A stretch of 61,624 bases of DNA from NCBI GenBank assembly GCA_013287375.1, contig JABDDX010000005.1:1-61624 (forward strand), given 5' to 3'. Below the pieces are notes generated by a model. That model ran no database searches and was not told the origin of the DNA. It was given only the letters and a program-made list of their open reading frames with translations. Both the position numbers and the translations under genes were made by a program. Each line of letters starts with the position of its first letter. Position 1 is the stretch's first letter. Of the stretch, positions 1 through 8,375 are shown piece after piece. The stretch is from Bacteroidota bacterium. GTDB lineage: Bacteria; Bacteroidota; Bacteroidia; Sphingobacteriales; Sphingobacteriaceae.

Positions 1-206
1 AATTACCAGCCCTGATGGTTAAGTCGGGAGCGATGATAAAATTGCCCAGTCCTAAATCAGCATCATACAGCCATCAAATGCTTACTTTGTGTTTGGATAA
101 AGGCATACAAACAGTTTATCCGCTGCGCGAAGAAGAAGCAATACTTTTAAAAGAGGCAAAGCAATTATTTAAAGAATACGATATTAATATAGAATACCAC
201 CAATAA
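1..206 (+). CDS. C-terminal fragment of an unidentified protein (runs off left edge)
   Basis: An open frame enters from the left edge (first full codon at 3) and stops at 204-206, giving about 68 residues that end in DINIEYHQ. A methionine codon lies at 15 but the frame is open before it, so the start is probably outside the window. The segment CLDKGIQTVYPLREEEAILL faintly resembles the pre-ATP-grasp region of carbamoyl-phosphate-synthase-like/PylC proteins, but that is a weak impression and no catalytic motif is present. The stop is followed at once by a half copy of a REP-like repeat (212-252) and then the HAD gene on the same strand. Confidence 0.4.
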   Translation, partial: LPALMVKSGAMIKLPSPKSASYSHQMLTLCLDKGIQTVYPLREEEAILLKEAKQLFKEYDINIEYHQ

Positions 207-211
207 CCACC

Positions 212-252
212 AATTGTCATTTCGAACGAGGAACGAGAGAGAAATCTTCTGC
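212..252 (+). repeat. REP-like repeat family A, half copy
   Basis: Contains TGTCATTTCGAACG and AGAAATCTTCT, the same left-arm words as the complete copies at 6156-6244 and 22338-22426. The right arm (AGAAGATTTCT...TCGAAATGACA) is missing, so this is a half element. It lies in the frame upstream of the HAD gene and would add a spurious 31-residue N-terminus if the first ATG (214) were used. Confidence 0.7.
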
Positions 253-306
253 GACTTGAATGGCCAACAAGCCAGCTTTCTGCGTTCGAAAAACAGTGAT
301 ACCGCC

Positions 307-915
307 ATGAAATACACCGACATCGACCCACGTAAAACCGCTTTTATATTTGAGTTAGATAATGTGCTTTATCCCGAAAAAGATTACCTGTTCCAGGCCT
401 ATTACTTATTTGCGGGATATTTGGAATACCTTGACCTGATTGATGAGAAAGAAGCAGTTAACCTAATGGTCGATACCTTCAATGAAAAAGGAAAAGACGC
501 TGTTTTCGCCGCTGTGCAGGAAAAATATAGTTTAAACGATAATTACCATATCCATTTTAATTTTTTAATGGCGACGGCCAAATTACCCTTAAAACTGCTG
601 CTTTATCAAAACATGCTGGAGCTGATGCAAGACATCATTGTGGACAGAAAAAAACTGTTCATTGTAACCAATGGCAACCCCGAACAACAATTAAACAAAA
701 TTAAGCAAACCGAATGGCACGGGCTGGAAAAATACCTGGTATGCTATTTCGCCGATGAAGTTGTTGCGAAACCTGAACCCGATGTAATACATAATATATT
801 GCACGACCACAATTTACAACGCCGCGACATCGTTATGATAGGCAACAGCGATAATGACACACTTTGTGCCGAGGCATGTGGCGTAGATTATATTAATGTT
901 GAGCAATTTTTGTAA
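307..915 (+). CDS. HAD-superfamily hydrolase-like protein with altered catalytic residues
   Basis: A protein of 202 residues with the haloacid-dehalogenase fold order: motif I FIFELDNVLYP (residues 13-23), motif II IVTNGNP, motif III lysine in VAKPEPD and motif IV MIGNSDND. The family normally has DxD at motif I, where the first Asp is the nucleophile; here the codon is GAG, giving E16-L-D18. The first Asp of motif IV (GDSxxxD) is Asn. Classical phosphatase chemistry is therefore doubtful although the fold looks intact. Start 307 is preferred over 214 because the extra N-terminus would be read from a REP-like repeat. It resembles pyrimidine 5'-nucleotidase/YjjG-type HADs in size. The physiological substrate is unknown. 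Confidence 0.8.
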   Translation: MKYTDIDPRKTAFIFELDNVLYPEKDYLFQAYYLFAGYLEYLDLIDEKEAVNLMVDTFNEKGKDAVFAAVQEKYSLNDNYHIHFNFLMATAKLPLKLLLYQNMLELMQDIIVDRKKLFIVTNGNPEQQLNKIKQTEWHGLEKYLVCYFADEVVAKPEPDVIHNILHDHNLQRRDIVMIGNSDNDTLCAEACGVDYINVEQFL

Positions 916-958
916 ATTGCGTTAGCAAAATCGATTTTTGTACGAATACCCCGAGCCG

Positions 959-2443
959 ATGAAGAAATTAATTTACTTAGCCGTTATTTTAACATCAGGT
1001 GTTTTATCGTCCTGCAAAAAGGATCATAAAAATGCATCCACCGCGCTCAATCTCATACAGGACTCCATCTATTATTACGAAAAAGAAGATTATTTATGGT
1101 TTGATGCTATACCCGATTATAATACATTCAACCCGCGTTCCTATGGCGGTTCAAGTGATTTAGGCGCCTTAACCAATGAACTAACGGCTATATCTCAATT
1201 AAAAATTAATCCCGTAACCGGCAAACCTTACGAATATTCGCCACAGTCGCCCGGTACAGCAAAATATTCCTTTGTTGATAATGGCACAGAGACAGCCGCA
1301 CTAAATGGAACTGATGATGATTTTGGATTCGAGCCCATATACATAGCCACAAATGATTTGCGGGTTAAATATGTAAACCCCGGTTCACCCGCTGATCTGG
1401 CCGGTATAAAACGTGGCTACCAGATAACCAGTATCAACAGCAATACCGATTTGTCCTATGATGGTACAACCGCCAATTTTGTAATAAACGCCGTTTATTA
1501 TAGCACTAATATTAAAATGGTGCTAACAAAATATGATGGTACTACTCTTGCAGTTAATTTAAACACAACGACTTACACAGTAAACCCTGTATTAAATTAT
1601 AAAGTGTTTGACCTGGGTAACGGTCATAAGGTAGGTTATATGGCATTTGGCAGTTTTACGGCATTGGCGAACGCACAACCGCAGCTAAATACTGTCTTTA
1701 ATAATTTCATTGGTAATGGTGTTAATGATTTGGTGGTTGATATACGCTACAATGGCGGCGGCGAAGGTGCAACCGCTGAGTATCTGGACGACTTGATAGT
1801 GCCCTCATCAAAAAACAATACTTTGATGTATACCACCTATTTTAATTCTAATCTGCAAAACGACAATTATCCGCTATTAGCTAAAAAGTATTCAATCACT
1901 CCGGGTGAGTTTAAACCCGCCAATAATCAAATCAATTTTGCGAAAGCATTAAGTTTAAGTGTTAACCGGGTTTTTTTTATTGTGACGGATGAAACCGCAT
2001 CATCAAGCGAACTAACTATAAACAATTTACGCCCCGAAATGGATGTTGAACTGATAGGGGACACCACCTACGGAAAACCAGTCGGCGAAATACCCATTCC
2101 AATCAGTAACTATATTTTATACTCGCCGCAATTGTATGTAGAAAACTCGGCCAATCAAGGCGATTACTACACAGGAATGGCCCCGGGCACAGCAGCATAC
2201 CCCGGCTTACTCGCCGCCGACGATGTAACCAAAGATTTCGGTGATTCCACCGAAATGCTGTTAGCTCATGCCCTAAACTTTGTAAAAAACGGAACTTACA
2301 GCATTACAACTCCTGAAATTCAAAGCCTCGCTTCAAAACAAAGTTTCTCCATATACCAGGCAAAAGCTGTTAACCGAAATCTTGAAGTCCACAAACTTAG
2401 AGGAATGGTTTTGGTTGATAGGATAAGGAATCTTAGGAAATAG
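959..2443 (+). CDS. S41-family (C-terminal processing) serine peptidase, lipoprotein
   Basis: About 494 residues. Start 959 gives MKKLIYLAVILTSG followed by the lipobox LSSC, so the product should be an outer-membrane or periplasmic lipoprotein; the earlier frame start at 938 only adds seven residues before the signal. A PDZ-like segment (DLRVKYVNPGSPADLAGIKR, about residues 130-150) precedes the peptidase core. The core shows DIRYNGGGEG, the catalytic Ser region DETASSSELTI and a Lys in DTTYGKPVG, matching the Ser-Lys dyad of tail-specific proteases. It probably cleaves exported proteins; substrates cannot be inferred. It is convergent with smc, with a pair of short hairpins between them. 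Confidence 0.88.
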   Translation: MKKLIYLAVILTSGVLSSCKKDHKNASTALNLIQDSIYYYEKEDYLWFDAIPDYNTFNPRSYGGSSDLGALTNELTAISQLKINPVTGKPYEYSPQSPGTAKYSFVDNGTETAALNGTDDDFGFEPIYIATNDLRVKYVNPGSPADLAGIKRGYQITSINSNTDLSYDGTTANFVINAVYYSTNIKMVLTKYDGTTLAVNLNTTTYTVNPVLNYKVFDLGNGHKVGYMAFGSFTALANAQPQLNTVFNNFIGNGVNDLVVDIRYNGGGEGATAEYLDDLIVPSSKNNTLMYTTYFNSNLQNDNYPLLAKKYSITPGEFKPANNQINFAKALSLSVNRVFFIVTDETASSSELTINNLRPEMDVELIGDTTYGKPVGEIPIPISNYILYSPQLYVENSANQGDYYTGMAPGTAAYPGLLAADDVTKDFGDSTEMLLAHALNFVKNGTYSITTPEIQSLASKQSFSIYQAKAVNRNLEVHKLRGMVLVDRIRNLRK

Positions 2444-2467
2444 TTTTCACTACTATTCCGCTTCGCC

Positions 2468-2515
2468 GGTTCAAGTGTCCACACTTGAACCAAATTTCAA
2501 TGAGCGTCCACGCTC
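2468..2515. repeat. Tandem short hairpins with shared TCCA loop
   Basis: Two adjacent perfect hairpins: GGTTCAAGTG / CACTTGAACC (2468-2477, 2482-2491) and GAGCG / CGCTC (2502-2506, 2511-2515). Each has the loop TCCA, so both contain a GTCCAC centre. They lie between the convergent S41 peptidase and smc genes and lack a T-run, so they are not classic terminators. The doublet arrangement recalls REP/BIME elements. Confidence 0.7.
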
Positions 2516-2525
2516 GAAAAAAAAA

Positions 2526-5500
2526 TTAATCCGCCAACTGCCTCAAATCCACTGGCACCACCCGCGATATACCCTGTTCAACCATTGTAACACCATAAAT
2601 AATATCGGTGCTGGCAATAGTGCGTTTATTATGCGAAACCACGATGAACTGCGATTCTTTAGAAAACTCCCTGATGATATTATTAAACTTATCAATATTC
2701 GTATCATCAAGTGGGGCGTCAACCTCATCAAAAATACAGAAGGGTGCCGGTTTCAACAGGTAAAGCGAAAACAGGATAGCCGTAGCCGTTAACGTTTTCT
2801 CGCCACCCGAAAGCTGGTTGATAGATAACGGCCGTTTACCTTTTGGCCGCGCGATAATATCAATATCCGATTCCAGCGGACGGTCAGGATCAGTCAATAT
2901 CAAATCGCATGAATCCTCCTCATTAAACAATGATCTGAATACCTTAATAAAGTTCTCCCGCACCATTATAAACGCCGACATGAATTTCTCCTTAGCGGTA
3001 TCGTCAATCTCCTGTATGGTTGCCAGTAGAGATGCTTTGGCTTCCGCCAGATCCTTCTTTTGTGCCTGGATAAACAGGTAGCGCTCGTTCATCTCGTTAT
3101 AAGCCTCCACCGCCATCGGGTTTATCGCCCCGAAATCATCCATTTGCTTTTTCAACTTTTCGGTTTTCTCGCGCAGTTCCTCTTCACTTTCATCAACCGG
3201 CACTTCGGTATCTATTAGTTCCTGTATATCTATATTAAACTCAACCGAAAGGCGTTCTTTCAACGCATTCAATTCCAGTTTAAGGTTATTGCGCTCATCA
3301 CGCAGCTCGTTCTCAATAAATACGGCATTATCCTTTTTGCGGCGCAGGTTGGTTACTTCTGCTTCTGATTCAGTTATCTTTCCCCGCCATTCATAATATT
3401 CCTGTTCGGCTTGCTGGGTTGCCTTTTCCAACGCTTCTTTTTGGGCGTACATTTCCAGCAGATCATCGTCGGAGTTATCAGCCAGTTGCAGGTTTTCCTG
3501 TATAGCAGCTTTAACTTTTTCCAGTTCGATGCTGTTTATTTTGATGCGGCCCTCTAGCTGTTCTTTTTGCGTTTCACGATAGTCAAGGTCCTTAAATAAC
3601 CCCGACACCTTATTCTGCTGCTGATGAAAACGGATATTCTCCTGGTTAAAAGCGTTGGATTGCACCGAAACAAACTCATTCAACTCATTAAAAATACCCT
3701 GCTTGCTAATCAGCAGATCGTTCAGTATCTGCTTTTGCGTTTTTAACTCGGCCAACTCTGGTTTCAGCGCTGCGGTTTCTTCAATTATACCGCTGATCTT
3801 TTTGGCAATATCATCCTTACGGTTAAGGCTATTGGTGATAAACGTTTGATACTGTTCCTGCCGTGTTTTAACAGTGATTAGTTCCGTATTTAAACGGTTA
3901 ACTTCCAGTTGTTTTTGCTTAAGCTCTTCAGTTTTGTTGGATGCTTTTAATGCGGCTTGCCTGTTTTGCAATTCCTGTTGCTGATCCTTAAAGTAATTAA
4001 CCCGGGTATCAAACTGCTTAATCTCCTTAGCCAAATTCTCCAGATTCTTGGCCCTACCAATCCGCTTACCCTCAAACAATCCCACCGAACCACCTGCCAT
4101 GGTATGCTTTGATTTATTGAACTTACCGCTTTTGCCAATGATCACGATGCCCTCAGGCAACTCATTATTATTTAAAACCTGGTCGTTTTGATCATCAATC
4201 AGGTATACATCCTTCAGTAAGTAGTTGCACAGACTTTGATAGTAAATATCAACTTCAACTACATCAAGCGCGGATATGCCGCCGTCAAAACTGCTTTTTG
4301 GGGGTTGATTGTTTTTATAACTATCCAGCACAAAAAACTGCGCCCGTCCCTTAGCCGAATTACTCAATAACTTTATCGCACTGATTGCTTCATCGTAATT
4401 ATTCACCACATAATGGTTCATCAGCGGCTCCAGGTAGTTTTCAATGGCTACGCGATATTCTTCCTTACAAAACAAAATATCGCTAAACAGCGGGATATTC
4501 TTAGCCCAATCCGCATTCTTCTTCAAAAAACGGATCGACTCCGGGAAGCCTTCCAAATTATCAACCATACTCTTGGTAAGGTTGTATTCATTTTGTTTGG
4601 CATCCAGTTTGCGGCTATCGGCGGTAATGCTTTCCTTAACCGTATTCAACCCAGCATCAATCTCAATCAATTGCTCCTGTAGCTTTTTATCAAAATCTAT
4701 CAGCGTTTGATGCTCACTATTCAGCGTTTCTGTACGTTCCTGCAATTCAGCAACAACCTCGTTAAAATGGGAGAGTTCCACCTCTTTACTGGTGGCATCC
4801 TCCATATTACGCTGACTTTCCTGCTCCAAAGCCTGCTGCTGTATCTGTAATATCTCCAGGTCTTTCTCAGCTTTATAAACCTGATTTTGTAGCTTAGTAT
4901 TGTTATTGGTCAGCTCATTTAACTCATTTCTCGCTGATCCCTGCTGGCTCCTCAATTCATCTACAGTCTCCTTCAAATCAGCCAATTGTGATTGTATAGT
5001 TTGCAGCGTTTCATCCTCCTGAAATTTTTCCTCGGATAAACGTTTGATATTATATAACACATGGTTCAACTGGTTACGATCGCGTTCCAATTCCTCACTA
5101 ACCCGTGCTTCCTTATCCTGCTGAAACTTTAGCTGCTCATTTTTTATCTTCTTTTCGCTCTCGTAAGTTCTTATTTTGGATACATACTCGTTAGTAGCTT
5201 TTTGTTGGATAGACAGGTTTTTCTCCTTATTCAAACTATCCAATTTGTGCTGTTGTAACGATGCCTCCAACGTGTCGATTTGTGCAGAAATACCCGATTT
5301 CTCAACCTGCTGAACCTGTTCTTTCTCCTCGATCTTAGCCAGAGATTCGCTAAAGTGAGCAATCCTGAATGAAGCTAGTATTATACTCAGCGATTTATAC
5401 TGATCCCGTATGCGATAGTAGCGCTCTGTTTTCTTCGCCTGATTTTCCAGTGTTTTAAGATTCTTTTCTATCTCGAAAAGCAAATCCTCTACACGTTCAA

Positions 5501-6062
5501 GATCAGCTTCGGTATCTTTTAATTTATTGAAAGTCTGTTTTTTACGAAGCTTGTATTTGGATATGCCCGATGCCTCTTCAAATAAATTCCTGCGTGAGCC
5601 TTCTTTATTGGTGATGATCTCATCAACCATCCTCAGCTCAATAATAGCATAGGAATCCGACCCGATACCCGTATCTAAAAACAGATCAGTAATGTCTTTT
5701 AAACGGCATTGAACATCATTCAAACGGTACTCGCTATCGCCGCTGCGGTATAGTTTACGGGTGATGGTAACCTGCGAAAACTCAACAGGAAGTATATTCT
5801 TAGTATTATCAAAAGTTAATGAAACCTCGGCCAGATTTGCCGGCTTACGACTTTTTGATCCATTGAAAATGATATTATCCATTTTCTCCGATCGCAGCAT
5901 CCGTGTGCTTTGCTCACCCAATACCCAACGAATGGAGTCGACTACATTTGATTTACCGCAGCCATTAGGGCCCACAATAGCCGTAACACCCTCATTAAAA
6001 TTAATGGTGATCTTATCGCCAAAGCTTTTAAACCCCTTGATTTCTAAACTGGTAAGCTGCAT
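2526..6062 (-). CDS. smc: Chromosome segregation/condensin ATPase Smc
   Basis: 1178 residues, normal for bacterial Smc. The N-terminal ATPase lobe carries Walker A GPNGCGKSN (residues 31-39) and the sequence DSIRWVLGEQ. Two long coiled-coil arms flank a hinge at about residues 510-670. The C-terminal lobe has the ABC signature LSGGEKTL and Walker B FCIFDEVDAPLDD with a D-loop. The protein dimerises at the hinge and extrudes or compacts DNA loops near the origin, normally with ScpA/ScpB, which are not in this window. The start at 6062 gives MQLTSLEIKGFKSF, the canonical Smc N-terminus. It is transcribed alone, convergent with the S41 peptidase. Confidence 0.97.
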   Translation of the reverse strand: MQLTSLEIKGFKSFGDKITINFNEGVTAIVGPNGCGKSNVVDSIRWVLGEQSTRMLRSEKMDNIIFNGSKSRKPANLAEVSLTFDNTKNILPVEFSQVTITRKLYRSGDSEYRLNDVQCRLKDITDLFLDTGIGSDSYAIIELRMVDEIITNKEGSRRNLFEEASGISKYKLRKKQTFNKLKDTEADLERVEDLLFEIEKNLKTLENQAKKTERYYRIRDQYKSLSIILASFRIAHFSESLAKIEEKEQVQQVEKSGISAQIDTLEASLQQHKLDSLNKEKNLSIQQKATNEYVSKIRTYESEKKIKNEQLKFQQDKEARVSEELERDRNQLNHVLYNIKRLSEEKFQEDETLQTIQSQLADLKETVDELRSQQGSARNELNELTNNNTKLQNQVYKAEKDLEILQIQQQALEQESQRNMEDATSKEVELSHFNEVVAELQERTETLNSEHQTLIDFDKKLQEQLIEIDAGLNTVKESITADSRKLDAKQNEYNLTKSMVDNLEGFPESIRFLKKNADWAKNIPLFSDILFCKEEYRVAIENYLEPLMNHYVVNNYDEAISAIKLLSNSAKGRAQFFVLDSYKNNQPPKSSFDGGISALDVVEVDIYYQSLCNYLLKDVYLIDDQNDQVLNNNELPEGIVIIGKSGKFNKSKHTMAGGSVGLFEGKRIGRAKNLENLAKEIKQFDTRVNYFKDQQQELQNRQAALKASNKTEELKQKQLEVNRLNTELITVKTRQEQYQTFITNSLNRKDDIAKKISGIIEETAALKPELAELKTQKQILNDLLISKQGIFNELNEFVSVQSNAFNQENIRFHQQQNKVSGLFKDLDYRETQKEQLEGRIKINSIELEKVKAAIQENLQLADNSDDDLLEMYAQKEALEKATQQAEQEYYEWRGKITESEAEVTNLRRKKDNAVFIENELRDERNNLKLELNALKERLSVEFNIDIQELIDTEVPVDESEEELREKTEKLKKQMDDFGAINPMAVEAYNEMNERYLFIQAQKKDLAEAKASLLATIQEIDDTAKEKFMSAFIMVRENFIKVFRSLFNEEDSCDLILTDPDRPLESDIDIIARPKGKRPLSINQLSGGEKTLTATAILFSLYLLKPAPFCIFDEVDAPLDDTNIDKFNNIIREFSKESQFIVVSHNKRTIASTDIIYGVTMVEQGISRVVPVDLRQLAD

Positions 6063-6155
6063 TTAAATTAATATAGGATACAAAAAATCCGACTTTCAAA
6101 TTAGCTATAAAAATTTGTTTTTTGAAAATATTTCTTAGGATCATCAATATCCAAT

Positions 6156-6244
6156 TGTCATTTCGACCAGCGGAAGAAATCTTCTTCGCCCTGTAAAGCG
6201 TACTTGCAAGTAGTAGAAGATTTCTCCCTCTGGTCGAAATGACA
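6156..6244. repeat. REP-like repeat family A, complete copy
   Basis: Outer arms TGTCATTTCGACCAG (6156-6170) and CTGGTCGAAATGACA (6230-6244) are perfect 15-bp inverted repeats. Inner arms AGAAATCTTCT (6175-6185) and AGAAGATTTCT (6215-6225) are also perfectly complementary. The element therefore folds as a two-part hairpin of about 89 nt. It shares its words with 212-252 and 22338-22426. Confidence 0.85.
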
Positions 6245-6279
6245 GGTAGTAAAAAAGCTACAATAGTAAAACCCCCACT

Positions 6280-6333
6280 GTCCGAAGTTTTAAACTTCGG
6301 ACGACAAAGCCTGTAGTCTCAGACTACAGGCTT
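6280..6333. repeat. Tandem perfect palindromes
   Basis: Two neighbouring palindromes: GTCCGAAGTTT / AAACTTCGGAC (6280-6290, 6292-6302, one central T) and AAGCCTGTAGTCT / AGACTACAGGCTT (6307-6319, 6321-6333, one central C). Near-loopless stems placed 4 bp apart are the same architecture as at 2468-2515 but with different sequence. Confidence 0.8.
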
Positions 6334-6398
6334 CGTTAGTTCGTAAGCATTCTTCGAACAACAATCTTAATTCAACCCATGGTTGGTGTGAAAAAAAA

Positions 6399-6430
6399 AG
6401 ATTTACGAAGTTTTTAAGCTTCGTAAATCT
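6399..6430 (-). terminator. Rho-independent terminator of the AidA/PixA-like gene
   Basis: Perfect 12-bp stem AGATTTACGAAG / CTTCGTAAATCT with an 8-nt loop. Read on the minus strand it is followed by a run of eight to nine Ts (As at 6391-6399). It lies about 70 bp after the stop of the minus-strand gene at 6502. Confidence 0.75.
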
Positions 6431-6501
6431 CATTTTGCAAGTGTGGTATTAGATCCGCTTACATCATTTAGGGCTATTGAAGTCGAAAATAAGTTTTTTA
6501 C

Positions 6502-7035
6502 TTAGTTTACGATAATAAACGGATCCCACAAAAAATATCCAATAATACTGCCGGTTGAATTATTAACTAAAACAAACGATAATGTATATTGAATTTGTAC
6601 GCTAACCTGTAGTATTGTTCCCGAAACAGTACTAACCTGGTTAACATATTTTGTTGGGGTGCTTGCAGGTGGGTTACCTGTAGCCAAATAGGCATGAGCT
6701 TGCCCGCAAGCGAAAGATAAAGGGGTATTAATAGAGCCGGATGGATTAAAGGAACCGTTGTATAGATAAACTGTTTGATCAAAATTATTGTCAAACGTTG
6801 TGATGGCCCATTCAATGGTATCACCTGAGTTTGCACTGATCTGTAGTTCCGATTGTCCAATAGTACCATTGCTTACATAAGCATTAGGGGCAATCATTGA
6901 AATATAAACATTCGATGTGCCATAAGACCCTAAATTGGTTGGTGAGCCAGCTGACCCGGCACTGATATGCCCGTCTGCTACCTGTGAAGCTAAGGATGCT
7001 CCATCCACTGCGATTAATACATTAATTGTTGCCAT
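6502..7035 (-). CDS. AidA/PixA-family inclusion-body-type protein
   Basis: 177 residues with no signal peptide. The N-terminus MATINVLIAVDGASLASQV and internal NVYISMIAPNAY match the AidA/PixA family (inclusion body protein, Pfam PF12306) in length and pattern. Known members include the crystalline inclusion protein PixA of Xenorhabdus and quorum-regulated AidA of Burkholderia/Ralstonia; the biochemical role is still poorly defined. The C-terminal half is Val/Thr-rich (QVSVQIQYTLSFVLVNNSTG), suggesting a beta-sandwich. It is monocistronic, with its own terminator at 6399-6430 and a 475-bp gap upstream. Family assignment is by recall and should be confirmed by a profile search. Confidence 0.75.
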   Translation of the reverse strand: MATINVLIAVDGASLASQVADGHISAGSAGSPTNLGSYGTSNVYISMIAPNAYVSNGTIGQSELQISANSGDTIEWAITTFDNNFDQTVYLYNGSFNPSGSINTPLSFACGQAHAYLATGNPPASTPTKYVNQVSTVSGTILQVSVQIQYTLSFVLVNNSTGSIIGYFLWDPFIIVN

Positions 7036-7510
7036 GATTTTGTTTAGGTTTTTGTTTTCCTACTCTTTAGGCTTTTCGGAATTCCGCCCCTGATATTAAA
7101 TTGCCTTCAGGTAGGCCCGTTTTTTTAAGTGGTAGCTGGATTCCACCTTTTTTAATGTTTTTACACAAATTGCTACATTTGGGCTACGCCCACAAAGTAT
7201 TTGAAATTATCAGCCTGTTATTTTTTCTGGTTTTAAGTTCAAAAAGCTTAATTGGTTGCAATTGGTAATTTAAATATTGAAACAAATTCCCGGGTTTTAA
7301 TTTCAATGTAATTTACCACCAGTATCTATGCCATTCAACAGTATAACTACCTGATTAACATTTTGCGTAGTTATACCCGTAATAATTTCAGCCTATGGTT
7401 GGTGGTATCAAGGCTATGGTCGGTTATTTCAAAATATAAAAATGATTTTATGCTGATGAAACATTTATTGCCTATCAATACTTTTATCAAAACACTTACA
7501 ACAACACCTT
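7036..7510. other. Divergent intergenic region with a 10-bp inverted repeat
   Basis: The 475 bp lie between the minus-strand AidA-like gene and the plus-strand oxidoreductase. It holds TACATTTG (7174-7181), a match to the Bacteroidota -7 consensus on the plus strand but with no gene close downstream, and the perfect inverted repeat GTATAACTAC / GTAGTTATAC (7341-7350, 7367-7376) with a 16-nt spacer, a possible operator. I see no convincing gene. Confidence 0.45.
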
Positions 7511-8149
7511 ATGAGAATAGCAGTATTTGGAGCCGGCGGCCGTATAGGCAGCCGCATAGTTGACGAGGCACTTCGCCGTGGGCACGATGTTACCGCGGCC
7601 GTTCGTCACCCGGAAAATTATACAAAAGTACACGAACACCTAAAAGTAGCCAAAGCAGACCTGTTCAACTTGCAGGATGTGGAAACAGCTGCTTTTAACC
7701 AGGATGCAGTGGTAGTATCATACAGTCCTACAAATGGAGCACCCGCATCAACACTTACCGAAGTTGTTGTTCCGATTATTAACGGTTTGAAACAAGCGCA
7801 TACCAAACGCCTCATCGTAGTAGGCGGAGCAGGCAGCCTCGAAGTTGCTCCCGGCGTACAATTGGTTGATACACCCGATTTTCCCGAAGCCTATAAAGCG
7901 GTTTCACTGGCTCATCGCGAAGCCCTAAAGATCTACCAAAAAACAACCGACCTCGACTGGACTTTCGCCAGCCCATCCGCGGAAATTATGCCCGGCGAAC
8001 GTACCGGAAAATTCCGCACAGCAACCAATAAATTATTAACGGATGCGAATGGCAAAAGCCATATCTCCATGGAGGATTATGCAGTTGGCATCATCGATGA
8101 AATTGAGAATCCAATGCATATCAGGGAAGTGTTTACGATAGGGTATTAA
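7511..8149 (+). CDS. NAD(P)-binding oxidoreductase (NmrA/YwnB-like atypical SDR)
   Basis: 212 residues. The N-terminus MRIAVFGAGGRIGSRIVDEA is a Rossmann dinucleotide-binding loop (GxGGxxG) followed by VTAAVRHPENY, where the Arg is consistent with NADP(H) preference. The rest follows the NAD(P)H-binding NmrA/YwnB-type family: RLIVVGGAGSLEV in the middle strand and DWTFASPSAEIMPGERTG after it. The canonical YxxxK of classical SDRs is not obvious, as expected for this atypical group. Members act as quinone/flavin-type reductases or redox sensors; the substrate here is unknown. It is a single gene followed by a strong 20-bp inverted repeat at 8234-8288. Confidence 0.85.
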   Translation: MRIAVFGAGGRIGSRIVDEALRRGHDVTAAVRHPENYTKVHEHLKVAKADLFNLQDVETAAFNQDAVVVSYSPTNGAPASTLTEVVVPIINGLKQAHTKRLIVVGGAGSLEVAPGVQLVDTPDFPEAYKAVSLAHREALKIYQKTTDLDWTFASPSAEIMPGERTGKFRTATNKLLTDANGKSHISMEDYAVGIIDEIENPMHIREVFTIGY

Positions 8150-8233
8150 GAATAATATCCGACTGTTTTAGATATTAAATTTGAAGCTTGCCCCATCGGG
8201 GTAAAACGTCGGTAGAAAAATAAAATATGCAAA

Positions 8234-8288
8234 TTCCCGTGCCATCGGTACGGTACATCGTCAAGGTTCCGTACCGATGGCACGGGAA
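8234..8288. repeat. Perfect 20-bp inverted repeat with 15-nt loop
   Basis: The left arm 8234-8253 (TTCCCGTGCCATCGGTACGG) and right arm 8269-8288 are exact reverse complements. There is no T-run after the stem on the plus strand beyond the gene end. It sits between the convergent oxidoreductase and phzF genes, where it could stop transcription or be a REP/MITE-type element. Confidence 0.85.
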
Positions 8289-8375
8289 AAGCGTAATGAT
8301 GAATTTTCTACCAACATATAGCACCTGCCGGCGCTGATGAAAATGCCGCTTTTATAGCCAACTTAAAAAAGGGAT

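Larger units (their letters stand above)
6063..6501. other. Intergenic region made largely of palindromic repeats
   Basis: This 439-bp gap between smc (which reads leftward from 6062) and the AidA-like gene holds a complete family A REP-like element (6156-6244), two tandem perfect palindromes (6280-6333) and a terminator hairpin (6399-6430). I see no credible open reading frame in it. Confidence 0.7.

Noticed and set aside
2468..2515. CRISPR-like repeat
   Set aside because: Only two hairpins of different length, no spacer array and no cas genes; no CRISPR array is seen anywhere in the window.
2475..2792. Plus-strand frame of 105 codons over the end of smc
   Set aside because: Lies almost wholly antisense to the conserved Smc C-terminus; the product has no recognisable features.
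5761..6066. Plus-strand frame of about 100 codons antisense to the smc start
   Set aside because: Antisense shadow of the Walker A region; no start context and no signature.
6567..6869. 100-codon minus frame inside the AidA-like gene
   Set aside because: Overlaps the better-supported family member in another frame.
7363..7563. 66-codon frame just before the NAD(P)-binding oxidoreductase
   Set aside because: Overlaps the Rossmann start at 7511 and has no signature of its own.
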